Of a DNA stretch of 64,000 nt, positions 1-10,785 are shown in pieces. How positions within the stretch are numbered: position 1 is the stretch's first letter; each line of letters opens with the position of its first letter. The DNA lies in contig CM029650.1 of assembly GCA_017311315.1 (NCBI GenBank), positions 11,226,253-11,290,252 of the forward strand, read 5' to 3'. The position numbers and the translations under genes are program-made. Below the pieces are notes generated by a model that saw only the letters and a list, made by a program, of their open reading frames with translations, was not told where the DNA came from and ran no database searches. This DNA comes from Dendrocalamus latiflorus. Lineage: Eukaryota; Streptophyta; Magnoliopsida; Poales; Poaceae.

Positions 1-2607
1 CAGCACAAAGAAACCGTAGAAAGATACAAAACATGGGAGAACAGGTGAAAATTCCTGCCGAAGAAACTGATGAAGCCAGAATGAAACGTAGAAAAATTGG
101 TGAAATCATGGATTCATCTCAGAAGGTTCTACCTGATAAAGACAAGGATGCTATGTTGCCTGAAAACAATACCCCATCCAGTTCTCATCAAATTTCAGTT
201 GATGACACATGGCAGGAACTAGGTATTACAACTTCAGCTGTAATTAACAGTTGTGTATTAGGTGTGCATACAGCATTGTTATAATACAGTCCACTATGTA
301 GGGGCGGAAAGCCTTCAGGGCACACGAAAAGGTCTTCATGTCCAACTGAAGCCAGAGCTGTCAAAGTTATACGAATTGTTGGAATTGCCGGTACTGCTAA
401 ACATATATTGACTTTATTGCTCTGCAATGTTTACTCTTTTTAATTTATTAATGTTGAGTAAAATATTTTAGTTCACAAAAAGTAGAGGAGAGAATTTACT
501 TAAGCTTTTAGTAGCTAATATTTCTCAGCCTTCGAGTGTCACACATAAATTATAAATGGTTCTTTATCATGTTAGATCTTGATAATTTTTGCTCTTTATA
601 ATTGAAACACCTTTAATTCTTACGGCGTCATCTTCAATCCATTAATGTTTGCTAGTTGCTACTAGCTAGTTTATCTTAAGCATACTCGGCTTTTAGTATC
701 AGGTTATGATCCTGGTTAGCATCTCCATATTGGTGCTGGCAATGCCCAACTGATGCTGCTGTCATTAGTTCATTTTTCTCTGCATAATTCAGATCTAATT
801 CGGCATCACTGAACTGAATTTTTTTTTGTTTTGGTTGCATTAAATTTCATCTTTTAGGAGTGTAAGTGTTTGCTATCTTGGGTCAAAAGTAGTGGTCTAT
901 CTTTTGTGCCCTCAACAGAGGAGGATCATTTATTTGCAACCAATGGTTTGTTAGAAAAGCAGAAAGCATATTGCATGTCAGATCAATAAGGATATTAAGA
1001 ACCAAATACATCCTGAGGAGAAGTAAAACGTTTGGTTCTTTTTGGAACTTAGATCAGCAAACATAAACTGAGCTTAAACTAAACAATGTAGCATGCTTTG
1101 TTGGCAATACTGTATGTGTAGCAAAGACAGCCTAGTTTACGAACATCTTTTACCCTACCATTTCAGTGAAAGTGTAAAATTTCGGGGAGACACTTGATTT
1201 AATGTAGTCACCATTTTGCTATCTGAGCTGATTGGATTCTTGGATGGATCATAACAATTTTTGCAGGAGAGTGTTAAATGCTTGTGTGAAGAATTCCTCG
1301 AGTATATTTTGAAGAATCACCAAGTCAGTCAAGAGCCAAAGGGCATATTGCATGCATTCAATATTGCTCTGGTTAGAAAAAAGATCCTTTCTATCATTTT
1401 CTTTTACTACGTGTGCATTGCTAATTGTTATTGTTCTTTTCATGCTTTACCTCAGTGTTGGCGTGCTGCTTCTCTCTTAAAGCATAAGGTCAATCGTAGA
1501 GACTCACTGGCCCTTGCTGTAAAACACTTGAACTATGAGTGCAATGAAGGGCTCACTGAGTATGTTTATGAGAAGCTAAGGATCCTAAAGAAGAAGTTTT
1601 CACGTAGAGCAGGCCAAACAAGCAAGCAGAGTCAATTGACTTCAGTAAACAACGTATCACCTTACCAGCAGGGGACCTCAACTAAATTGAAAAATAACAA
1701 ATCAATCCCTAACCAGGTAATATCTGTTGGTAATTTAGAAAATGTTTTACATCAAGAGGCTCCATGTGAATTTTGGATTGAGACGATGGTTTCAGGAGAG
1801 AAGGAACTGCTATCTGTTCCAGAAACTCATAGAGAACAACATTTACCAAAGGATGAATTTCTTAACAGAATCATGGAGAAAAGAATTAATTTAGTTGATA
1901 CGGTTTTCTCCTTAAGAGAAAAGAATATCCATGATAAACAAGCAAATGAGGTCGCAATGTTAGACATGCACAGGCAAAAGGAAGCGGCGAAACTGAGAGA
2001 AGCATGTAAATTAGTTGTGGAACATCTTCGTAGAACTCACATTGATACAGAGGACAGGGGTGGGAAAATAAAGCTAATAATTGAATGGTTTACTTTGCTT
2101 CTATATGCATTTTTGGAGCACATGAGGTGCCAGCGCAAGAAGCTGGAGGTCCAGCAATCAACTGTGTGGACCAAGGAGTTGCAATTGAAGGAAAAAATCT
2201 GTGAGGAAGCAAAATCTGGCCAATTAGATCATACTTTTGATCAACACATACCTTTACCATATTCAAACTTTGTTATGGAGGAATTCATCCACTTTAGGGA
2301 CAAAGTTTGTTGCCATGTTGATACAGCTACTTTGGCAAATTGTTCGTCTTTGGATGATACCTCAGTAATGGAAATTACATTGGTTCGAAGTGTGATTCCA
2401 TCTGAAGTAATCAATGCAGAAGCAGCGAGAAATGGGCCTGCTGAAGTTCTTATCCACACCGAAGGAGGGCCAGCATCAGAAGTTATTGGTTTGTCAGTGA
2501 ACAGGACCTGCAATAGTTCTGATGGCATTGACTCGTTGGGAGGGGAATCTCTGGCTGCTCAACATTCTTTAAGTTCTTCTCCTGCAACTGACAATTCAAT
2601 TAATCAG
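1..2607 (+). CDS. MOM1: MOM1-like silencing factor, partial gene, upstream exon block
   Basis: MOM1 (Morpheus molecule 1) is a plant nuclear protein that keeps heterochromatic repeats transcriptionally silent. This is the C-terminal third of the gene; the 5' part lies before base 1. Exons read by eye: before 1 to about 239 (basic KRRKIG patch; the donor could instead be at 223), 319-390 (LKPELSKLYELLELP), 1267-1371 (SVKCLCEEFLEYILKNHQ), and 1456-2607 (CWRAASLLKHKV, then YAFLEHMRCQRKKLE, AKSGQLDHTFDQ and VMEEFIHFRD). Introns are GT-AG. The 1372-1455 intron is 84 nt and has no stop, so a naive ORF reads through it. The frame is open back to base 1, so the ATG at 33 is probably internal. I saw no stop or frameshift in these exons. 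The family call comes from remembered MOM1 homology, not a search. The coding block joins 7531-9784 across a large intron. Confidence 0.85.
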
Positions 2608-2832
2608 GTATGGCAATGGCTTGTTCTCTCAAATACCCCTAAAATGCTGATATTTCTTGCTTGTATAATCCGTTTATTTCCATACAACAAGGTGTCGGAT
2701 TTTTAGCTTTTTCCGAGTGGTGTCCTTTTTTTTTTTTTTTTGCGTAGGAGCATATCCATGTACCACCTGTCAACTGTAACATATTGTGCAGTCAATGTTG
2801 TGCATGTATAATATTATGAATAGCGCTTGTAT

Positions 2833-3311
2833 TCATCATGAGGCCGAATTCTACATCCGTCGCACAGGATCCCAACAACGATATCTCTTGTGCTCAATAC
2901 TATAGTCCAGAAAACGCACTCAACAGATTGAGCCGTCAGCTTGGTGCACTCACGAGGTATAAGAACATAGCGCACACATACAAAGATGCGAAGACTAGAA
3001 TAATTAGGAATCTTGCCACAGAGACGCTCAACTGGGATCCCATCCTGAAGAGCAGAAGAGGACTGAATATTGATCAGAAAAATGATAGTAGAAACAGTCT
3101 CAGCCCAGAAATATGGTGGAATAGTAGAAGCAAGCATGAGAGCACGAGCTGTCTCAAGAAGATGACGATGCTTGCGTTCAGCCACACCATTCTTAGCATG
3201 AGCACTGGGACAAGAAAACTGTGAGAGTACCTTGCTCAGCAAGAAAACCACGAACTCGCGGCAAGTACTCTCCAGCGGAATCAACACGAAAAATACGAAT
3301 AGGAGAGTCAA
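2833..3311 (-). pseudogene. Copia integrase core fragment
   Basis: The minus-strand reading contains HAKNGVAERKHRHLLETARAL, then PYFWAETVSTIIFLIN and a P-N-Y-SSLRIFVC-type motif, typical of the second half of a copia integrase core (N-G-x-x-E-R-x-x-R). The frame runs into the 3' LTR remnant almost at once, so everything downstream (RT, RNase H) has been deleted. Confidence 0.7.
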
Positions 3312-3837
3312 ACTGAGTACGGACTATGGTGGCAAGTCTTGTAGATGGATACAACCTCACTACGAGATGACATAAAGTATATCTATGTATGCTGAGAAAA
3401 ATTATCAATAAAAATTATATGATATCGATGACCTTTCGAAACAAGAGCTAGACCCTATACATTAGAGTGAACAAGATTAAAATGACGCTAAGGTACTGAC
3501 TCATTAGCTATGGTGCACGGACACGGATACGTCGACACGATACGACACCGACACGGGAATTCGCCGTTTTCCCAAAAATACCGATACGCCGACACGGCTA
3601 TATATATTTAAATAATAAATAAATTATATATAAATATGTATTATTTTCTATGTTTCCACATGCTTATTATCTGAAATAATGTAAATTGTAAAGTTGTAAT
3701 TTGTAAAGTGTATACTCGGAATGTGTACCTCATGAATTATTTTATTAATCTTGGCGACATTTGTTGATGTGAATACCATTTCTAAAAATAAGAACTCCAT
3801 TAACCTGAGAAAAAGTAACATGATCAGATCGGCAAGA

Positions 3838-4090
3838 CTACACGGGAGATGTGGGAGCCGGCGACGCACGGGAGATGTAGTCGGCGGCGAGACGCGGGAG
3901 ATGTAGTCTGCGGTGAGATGCGAGAGATGTCGTCGGCAGCGAGATGCGGGAGCCGGTAGGCAGAGGAGATGCGAGTGAGGAGATGGAGGCAGCGGCGAGG
4001 TGCGGGAGCCGACGGGTGGCGGCGAGATGCGGGAGCCGACGGGAGCAGGCGGCGGCGAGATGCGTGAGCCGGCGGGAGCGGGCGGCGGTG
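3838..4090. repeat. GC-rich degenerate minisatellite
   Basis: Variants of GCGGCGAGATGCGGGAGCC recur about every 30-40 bp inside the hAT-type element. They may derive from a duplicated GC-rich host exon or UTR, but no coding frame is recognisable. Confidence 0.5.
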
Positions 4091-4170
4091 TAAGCGGCCG
4101 ATGCAGAGAAGCGCGAGCGAGCGATGGGAATGATGCGCTCAGGAATCGGCGCTTATGGTTAGGGTAAAGG

Positions 4171-4446
4171 ATGTGCTGGCCCAGGCCGGCCGTGTCCGAC
4201 TCGTATATTTACTGTGTCCGACACGTGTCAAGAATTTTAATAATTAAAATTAATTCTGAAATCGGTACGTCGCCGACACGTGTCCGTGTCGTATCGGTGT
4301 CCGACAGGATGTGCTGGCCCAGGCCGGCCGTGTCCGACTCGTATATTTACTGTGTCCGACACGTGTCAAGAATTTTAATAATTAAAATTAATTCTGAAAT
4401 CGGTACGTCGCCGACACGTGTCCGTGTCGTATCGGTGTCCGACACG
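4171..4446. repeat. 138-bp tandem duplication
   Basis: 4171-4308 and 4309-4446 are near-identical copies of the subterminal part of the hAT-type element. The period of 138 bp is divisible by three, so it yields a spurious 46-residue protein repeat. Confidence 0.85.
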
Positions 4447-4685
4447 TGTCGGACACCGATACGGTGGTTTTGACACGTGTCCGTGCTACAGAGCTCATTA
4501 GAGGAATAGGGGGAGTTGAAGTTGTTTGCAAAGCTTACAACCTTGACAGTTTAGAGAAGTATCACACGTGTCGGACACCGATACGGTGGTTTTGACACGT
4601 GTCCGTGCTACAGAGCTCATTAGAGGAATAGGGGGAGTTGAAGTTGTTTGCAAAGCTTACAACCTTGACAGTTTAGAGAAGTATC
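4442..4685. repeat. 122-bp tandem duplication across the hAT/copia border
   Basis: 4442-4563 and 4564-4685 are near-identical. Each copy contains the right end of the hAT-type element, the target duplication and adjoining copia DNA. The duplication therefore arose after the hAT insertion, or is an assembly artefact. Confidence 0.8.
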
Positions 4686-4981
4686 ACCAGACAGACTAAA
4701 AGATCATGACGAAGTAGTGAAGACAGACACGACCCATAAAGATGTCCTAAACGATAATGCCACATTGCCACTGAGCAAAAGACATGGTGGAGGATGCAAC
4801 AGATGCAGAGGCAGTGGAGGGCTGGAGGCGACAAAATTGACATGGGTAGCAAAAGGAAGAAGCCAGTCAAGCTCCCAGAACCATTGTGAATCCTAGTGAT
4901 GAGGGTCAGTACCAACCAGAGTCCCCGTTTGATGATCCTAAACACAATAAGTATCAGAATCGAGAATAACACGACAACCAT
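4673..4981 (-). pseudogene. Copia GAG-pre-integrase fragment
   Basis: The end of this minus-strand reading contains WHYRLGHLYGSCLSSLLRHD. This is the conserved W-H-x-R-L-G-H motif of the GAG-pre-integrase (zinc-binding integrase N-terminal) region of copia polyproteins. The upstream frame is degenerate. Confidence 0.6.
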
Positions 4982-5131
4982 GATCAGTGAGCTGACTGGC
5001 AGATATGAGCTACATGGTTAGTTTTGGAACGTGAGAAACAGCAGGAACATAAAAAGATGAATTTGAAAGAGTGCCTTGCCCTGTGACAGAAAAAGAGATA
5101 CTGTCTGCTGTTTGAACAGTGATAGGAGTAG

Positions 5132-6058
5132 CTAAGGGACTAATGGAAGTAAGACTGAAGAAACACCAAAATCAAGAATCCAAGGTAATATACCTGAGGA
5201 AGGAGAAGTAGAAAGTGGTCTTTTACTGGAAGACTGTGTAGCAGAACCAGATGGTGCAGATGCAGCTATGTGACGTTGCAGTGTGAGAAGCTCCTGAGTG
5301 TCAGAGGCACTAGGGCTCTTATGAAAGGAGGAACCCCCAGTGCCCCTCGGAGGACGGCTATCACTACGAAGATCCTTCTTCCTATAGCAGGACTGCACCA
5401 CATGTCGATCCTTATTGCAATATATGCAGTGGAGTTCCCTACCAACAGCAGCTGTCACTGGTGGAGGCGCAACTGGTGAAGGAGTAACCAGAGGCGCAAA
5501 AGGTGTAGAAGCTGGAGAAGCTGCCAAAACTGAAGGAAATGACAGTGACGACAACAGACCTGCATGACGTAGACGAACTCGAACAACTGCAAGGGCCTAC
5601 AAAGGAATCACACGAGGGTGGCGAGTCAGCAACTGAGCACGAGTCTACTCAAACTCAGCCTGGAGACGTCTCAAGAAGTCGTAGATGCGGCGAAGCTCCA
5701 GGTGAGACACTGACGCTGACAGCACTGATAGGTGTGGTCAACATCTAGCCCAACTGTCAATTTGGCGTTATACCGTGGACAGCTGAGCATAGAACTTATC
5801 CACAGTAGCATCTCCATGCTACAGTGACTGCTTCTGACCATAACAAAGAGTATAACGAATCACCAGATGGCTCGTAGCGGTTGCCAGATGCGCCCACATC
5901 GCCTGTGCGGAAGCCAAGCTAACTACATCACCAGTAAGATGCACCTTCATGCTAGCAAACAGCATAGCAGAACGGGCATCCTTTTCGATCCATATCTTGT
6001 AGGCAACACACTGAGTCTGAAAAGTCTCCATGGACCATGAAATCCTCAAAAGCCTCAT
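5132..6058 (-). pseudogene. Copia gag remnant (gag domain and CCHC knuckle)
   Basis: The minus-strand translation of 5819-6058 resembles a copia gag (UBN2-type) segment (WIEKDARSAMLFAS, then AQAMWAHLATATS). The segment 5132-5554 carries the zinc knuckle CIYCNKDRHVVQSCYRK, with C-x2-C, H and C in the expected spacing for nucleic-acid binding. The two parts are in different frames and separated by stops, so the gene is broken. The leader between it and the LTR (6060-6880) shows only shadow ORFs. Confidence 0.65.
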
Positions 6059-6195
6059 GTCTTTATACGAGCGTCTTCGGAAGCATTCTTCGGGTGCACA
6101 GACTCAGCAGGGGTAGTAGGGTGAGGCAGACAAGGCAACTCGCCAGTAAGAAAACCGGTCAGCAAGGAAAAGAAACGGTGCCTGAAGGAGACGGC

Positions 6196-6246
6196 ATTTT
6201 TTTCTTTTTCTCCTTTTTTCTTTTTTTCTTTTTCCTTTTTTTCTTC
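6196..6246. repeat. Polypyrimidine (T/C) tract
   Basis: About 50 bp of almost pure T with interspersed C in the copia leader (purine-rich on the element's sense strand). Confidence 0.8.
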
Positions 6247-6884
6247 GGCTCTGCTTACAAAACAGAGATGACTCTGTTTTACACAATAGAGGGGGCGGGC
6301 GACAAAGAAAGCGTGTGAGTCACAGCAAAGTGGACCAGCGGGTGGGGGGCTCCGATGACGGGTGCTCCGGTAACGGCGGCTCCGGATGGCAGGACGATGA
6401 CCGGAGGGGCGGCGACACCACTCGTCTCTCATGTCGACCGATACGAAGGTGGCAGTGACCAACGTCGAACAAGTCGACAGCCGGTTGCCAATCGGGGACG
6501 GCAACCACGAGTGGTGACCGGCGTCGGTGTCGGTAGGGAAGAAACCCAAGCGGAACAGCGGGCTTGAGTCTCCTCGCGTTGGCTGATGCGGAAGCAGCGG
6601 CGTCGGCCAGTGTCGAACAAGTCGGCGAAGAAGCCCAAATCGACGGTGAAAGAAGCCCGGATCCTGACGATCCGAATGGGAAGACGTCGGCCAGGAGATG
6701 GAAAAGCCGGCAGAATTCTCGACGGTGCCCTCCCAAGTGGTTGTATGATAGGAGAAGTGGAGAGCCGTCTGCTGTCAGATCGTCGCCGAGATAGCGGTAG
6801 CAGAGAGCGACGAGCGTGATGAAAAGCCAGGCAGTGGCTGGAATACAAACTAGCGGTGGCTTGATGAAAATAAACCCTAGGTTT

Positions 6885-6896
6885 GCTATGATACCA
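6885..6896 (-). promoter_or_regulatory. Primer binding site for initiator Met-tRNA
   Basis: Directly next to the 5' LTR the minus strand reads TGGTATCATAGC. This differs by one base from the TGGTATCAGAGC that plant copia elements use to prime reverse transcription from initiator methionine tRNA. Confidence 0.7.
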
Positions 6897-7024
6897 TGTT
6901 ATGAATAGCGCTTGTATTTATTATGAGACCAATGGGCCAGTATATATGCACATACAGATATAGTACATATGCAGATAACCCCTTATATAACAGGGAAATG
7001 TACAGGTATAATACACATCTAACA
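6897..7024 (-). repeat. 5' LTR of the copia element (128 bp)
   Basis: On the minus strand the repeat starts TGTTAGATGTG and ends CATAACA. The last ~35 bp of the LTR recur at 2812-2845 with a few substitutions, marking the remnant of the 3' LTR. The length is short for a copia LTR. Confidence 0.75.
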
Positions 7025-7530
7025 TATAAGACTAATGCAGTGAAGCTTCTTCGGTTTTCATGAGCTGTGCTGGTTTTATGGTTGGTAGATTGCTCATTTA
7101 AGTACTTGTTCTTTGTGATATGGCAAAAGACTAAAGAAACGTTTAGTAGGCTAATCTAGGATGCGTCTTTTTTGCTATTTCCATATAGCAATGCTAATCT
7201 AGTTGCTCTGTTAGTCCCTTTCCAGCATGGACTACACAGCATGCTAGGCATCAAAAAGTAAGAACTTTATGTAGTATGTTCCTTTCATATGGAACACACG
7301 TTAATGCACCTTGTACACTTAATCTATCCATGAGGGTCAGTGCTTAAGCACATTGTGTTCATTTTTTAATTGATGGTAATTCACTACTTTTGTGGATTGT
7401 GCTCATCTTTTAATTGATGGTAATTCAGTACTTTTGTGGAGTCCTGTGCTGTACATTTCATTGCTCTCTTTTTTTTGTCATTGTTATTGCATTCATTAAT
7501 GATACCAGAATACCATTTATATGATGTCAG

Positions 7531-9784
7531 GAGTCTTCAAGTGGTGACCATAGTAGGACTGAGCATGGTGAGGGAGAGAATGTTGTTGGTTTGCAACCAT
7601 TACAGGGAGGCGCAGGCCAACATTTAGGTGATGCTGCGATGGAAGTTAACACCAGCAATTATGACTGTGCCCTTCAACATCCTCCTCACTTGGAACCACC
7701 AACCGTGGCTGCTCTGCCCAGCCAGGCTGCCTTGCCAACGTCTAGGGAAGTTGAAACTCAGACAAGTCTTGTAATTCGGTCGGCCCAATCAAGTGTAGCG
7801 CCGGCACGACTTCCGCAAGGAGAAGCAGAACAAACAGGTCTGTCTGGTGTAGCATCAGCTCTGCAACCTGAAATGCAACCACCAACCCCAGTCTCCAATA
7901 CTCCGCTTGAAAGAACACACCCTGATCAGAGTCAACCAAGTCAGCAACCAGAGGCCACACCTGGTTCTGCGCAGTCTTCACAACTCTTTCCAGTGGCATC
8001 AATGATGTTTAATCACCCACCAGTTGGCGATGAACCACTGAAAAATGAGTTGCACAGATTACATTTACACATTGACTCGCTTAATAAAATCCATGAACTG
8101 AAGGTTTGCATGTTTCTTCTAGCTCATGTACATCTTGATTGTGAACTGCTTATGCTAGTGCCGGATTCATCATGTTTTCATTGGTTTCACTTTTACGTAT
8201 GGACAGCAATCACAACTTCGAACGGAGTGCAGCCAAGAAATAGAGAAGATAAAACGAAAGTATGATTTGTTACTTCAAGAACAAGATTCCACTCATCTTC
8301 AGCAAAGGAAGACACTTGATGATTTATACGCGAAAGTTCTCCTCAACCAATCACTAGCTGAGGATTTTCGGGCCAAATTCATATCAACATCTGCTGTGCA
8401 AGGTAATGAATATAGACAATCATATTTGATGTCTTCCCAATTATTATTCTGACATGGTCAGTGTTATATGAAACACACTGGGCCAAATTTCCTTCTTGTG
8501 AGATTTACATTGAAAGATTCAGTAGATCTTCTACAAGATGGTATTTGTTTTTGATTCTCCAGTGTTCGGATGATTTGGTATGGTTATCTATATGATTTGT
8601 TCGTTTTGCATAACGAGTCAGTGGTGTGTATGATTTCTGAGCGCCAATGGCCAGTTTGTTGTTATGCTTGACAAGATGCTTAGCACTCATGCCTTTGAAT
8701 AGCATTGTGCTGAAACAAAAAAACTATCCAGTAGCTGTGACTTGTGAATTCAATTGATTCTCAATTTTTTTTAATCTATCACTAATATTCATTCTTTGTT
8801 TGAGCTGCAGCAAGAGCCCAAAGCCCTCCAATTCGTCGGACACCTCAGGCTTCTCAGCAAATACCCATGAGGCCTTCAGTGGTGGGCTCGACTCCATTGC
8901 CAATGGCCTCGTCATCAGGTGGCCGACCACCAGTGCCGAGACATCGTGTCCAACCATCACAGGTGGATCGACCGCCATCATCATCTCAGGTGTCTCATTC
9001 ATCATCGCCATCTTCACAAGTGGTCCGACCTCCCCCCTCAATACAAGGCAACCTTGTCAGATCAACATCATCTCCTTTTAGTCACATGCCTCCACCACGT
9101 GGAAGCTATGGGGTCCAGAACGAACTAGCACGTGCACCTGCTCCTCATCTCCAGTTCAGGTTGCCACGGGCACATTCCATGGCCCCTACAAATCAGCAGC
9201 AGCCTCCAACTAGGCTGGAGGCCACATCTGCAAGGACACAGTTGGCTCCTGTGACCCCAGTAAATGTAAGACCATCGTGTTCGCATGCTGTTCCCCCAGT
9301 GAACTCATCACCGTCAAGCTCGCACCCAGTCTTGCCAGCAAATTCTTTCCCAGCAGGTCCACATCCAGTCCCCGCAGCAACTTCATCCTCATTGCCGTCA
9401 AGTTCACATCCGGTTCTCCCAGCAACCTCATTGCCGTCAAGTTCACGTCCGGTTCTCCCAGCATCCTTGCTGCCGTCAAGTTCACATCCAACTCACCAGG
9501 TAACGCTGCTGCGGTCATCAATTCCAAATCCAACTATACAAGCAACAGCACCACCATGTTTGAATACAGTGCCTTGCATATCCTTGTCTGCATCGAATGC
9601 GCCACCAGCAAGTAGTTGTGCTGGGCCTTCCATGCCAGACATGCAGCAGTCAGATTCTGAATCAGCATCGTTGGACGCATGGCTCACAGCAAGTCTTGGG
9701 TTGAACCGTGACCCCCCTGGCTCGGGGGCTCATACGGATGGCGATAGAGATGTGGTGTGCTTGTCTGATGATGAATCAGGGTAG
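7531..9784 (+). CDS. MOM1: MOM1-like silencing factor, downstream exon block with stop codon
   Basis: This block continues the MOM1-like gene after the intron holding the copia element. Exons: 7531-8103 (phase 0), 8207-8402 and 8811-9784, with the stop TAG at 9782-9784. The 8104-8206 and 8403-8810 introns are GT-AG and phases match across the joins. The segment spanning the first join (EPLKNELHRLHLHID... then ECSQEIEKIKRKYDLLLQEQ) is coiled coil. It corresponds to the conserved CMM2 region, through which Arabidopsis MOM1 is known to self-associate. The last exon is Pro/Ser-rich, with an imperfect SSSHPVLPA repeat. The protein ends in VVCLSDDESG, a hydrophobic core followed by acidic residues. 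The frame is open throughout, so the gene may be functional despite the intron insertion. Confidence 0.87.
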
Positions 9785-10785
9785 CAGATGAGGGACTAGA
9801 CTGACACAACTAGAGTTGGCCTCTTGAAATGAGTAGGGCCACCTGACTAGGAATGGCCTTTTAACCCATTGATCTGGCTTAGATCGATAGCATGTTCCAT
9901 GCTGTTTGTGCTGCTCCGGGTACCGTTTTAGCAGGGCTGGCCGGTGCTTTGCCAGCCCTGCCCTGTATACTATCAACCTGCCTACGGTTGCTGCTGTAAA
10001 TTGCTAACTAGAGATTGATCTGTGCATGGCATGGTAATGGTCCATCTCATGGTGGATCCCTTCTGTTGTACTACCTGCTTGACTGACGTGTTGGATTGAT
10101 TGTTTGTCGCAAGCCTTATGAGCTGCATGGCAGTCACGGCATCCACGACGCCTAAGGGGTGCTAGGACGCCTAGTTGTCCAGGTGGGCATATTTAGGAAG
10201 GTCCAAATAAAAAGAAATTCATTGCGAAAAGTGTCTATTTGTAATTTTCAAAACCTTTGAGCACTAAATCACAAAAAACCCACCTGTCCCACTACATAAC
10301 CTCATCTAACCTTAACCCCTTACTAGTTCCCATCCCCACCCCGACTCCGCCACCTCCAAACCTTGACCTCGCCACCTCCCAACCCTGACCGCACCACCCC
10401 CTCCACGCCATCCCCTTCGTGTTGGCCACCAGACGATCCAGATCTCGATGGAGTCTTGGGGCGACGCGGGAACTGCGGTGGTGATGTCGATTCGGCTAGG
10501 GCGACTTCAATTCAGCCAACGTTAACTCCTGCAGCTAGCTCCTTAGCATCGCCTTTGCCTCGGAATCGACAAGACGTCTGCCTAGATCAACACCGTGAAT
10601 GCCTCGTTGACGCCACGGATGCCTCAGTGACATGGGCGCCCGTCTAGCTAGCCAAGGTGGGGCACTCCTCCCCAGCGTCTCCTCCGTGGCGCCTGGACGT
10701 CAAGGTAACACTGTGACAACAGTGATGAGCTGTAGAGTGTACATGTCATATTACTTGCTGTGCTGCATGAGGGTTGAGGTGGCAA
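9785..10785. other. MOM1 3' UTR and adjoining non-coding DNA
   Basis: The first ~300 bp after the MOM1 stop is probably 3' UTR. From about 10140 the base composition changes. 10320-10700 is GC-rich with a CCACCTCC-type repeat and shadow ORFs only. I recognise no gene. Confidence 0.5.

Larger units (their letters stand above)
3508..4493. mobile_element. hAT-type non-autonomous element nested in the copia element
   Basis: The ends are CTATGGTGCACGGACAC on the left and, as reverse complement, CTCTGTAGCACGGACAC on the right. They are flanked by an 8-bp duplication CTCATTAG (3500-3507 and 4494-4501), as expected of hAT transposition. The subterminal regions are rich in GACACGTGTCGGACAC-type inverted motifs. 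I see no transposase. The interior includes AT-rich DNA (3600-3830) and a GC-rich minisatellite. Confidence 0.7.
2812..7024 (-). mobile_element. Internally deleted Ty1/copia retrotransposon in the MOM1 intron
   Basis: The element is bounded by the 5-bp duplication TATAA (2807-2811 and 7025-7029). On the minus strand it runs 5' LTR (6897-7024), tRNA-type primer site, leader, gag remnants, zinc knuckle, GAG-pre-integrase and integrase pieces. It then jumps directly into the last ~35 bp of the 3' LTR (2812-2845). Reverse transcriptase, RNase H and most of the 3' LTR are missing, so the element cannot move by itself. It is antisense to MOM1. A hAT-type element (3508-4493) and two local tandem duplications lie inside it. 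Confidence 0.85.
2608..7530 (+). other. MOM1 intron expanded by a nested transposon
   Basis: The donor GT at 2608 follows an in-frame CAG. The acceptor AG at 7529-7530 precedes GAGTCTTCAAG, which reopens the MOM1 frame in the same phase. Without the copia insertion and its duplicated TATAA the intron would be about 0.7 kb. The flanks 2608-2806 and 7030-7530 are AT-rich and show no coding signal. Confidence 0.8.

Noticed and set aside
33..284. Small complete gene starting at the ATG at 33
   Set aside because: The frame is open back to base 1 and the sequence fits an internal MOM1 exon; the ORF end runs into an intron.
4171..4473. Duplicated 46-residue protein
   Set aside because: Produced by a 138-bp tandem duplication in transposon DNA.
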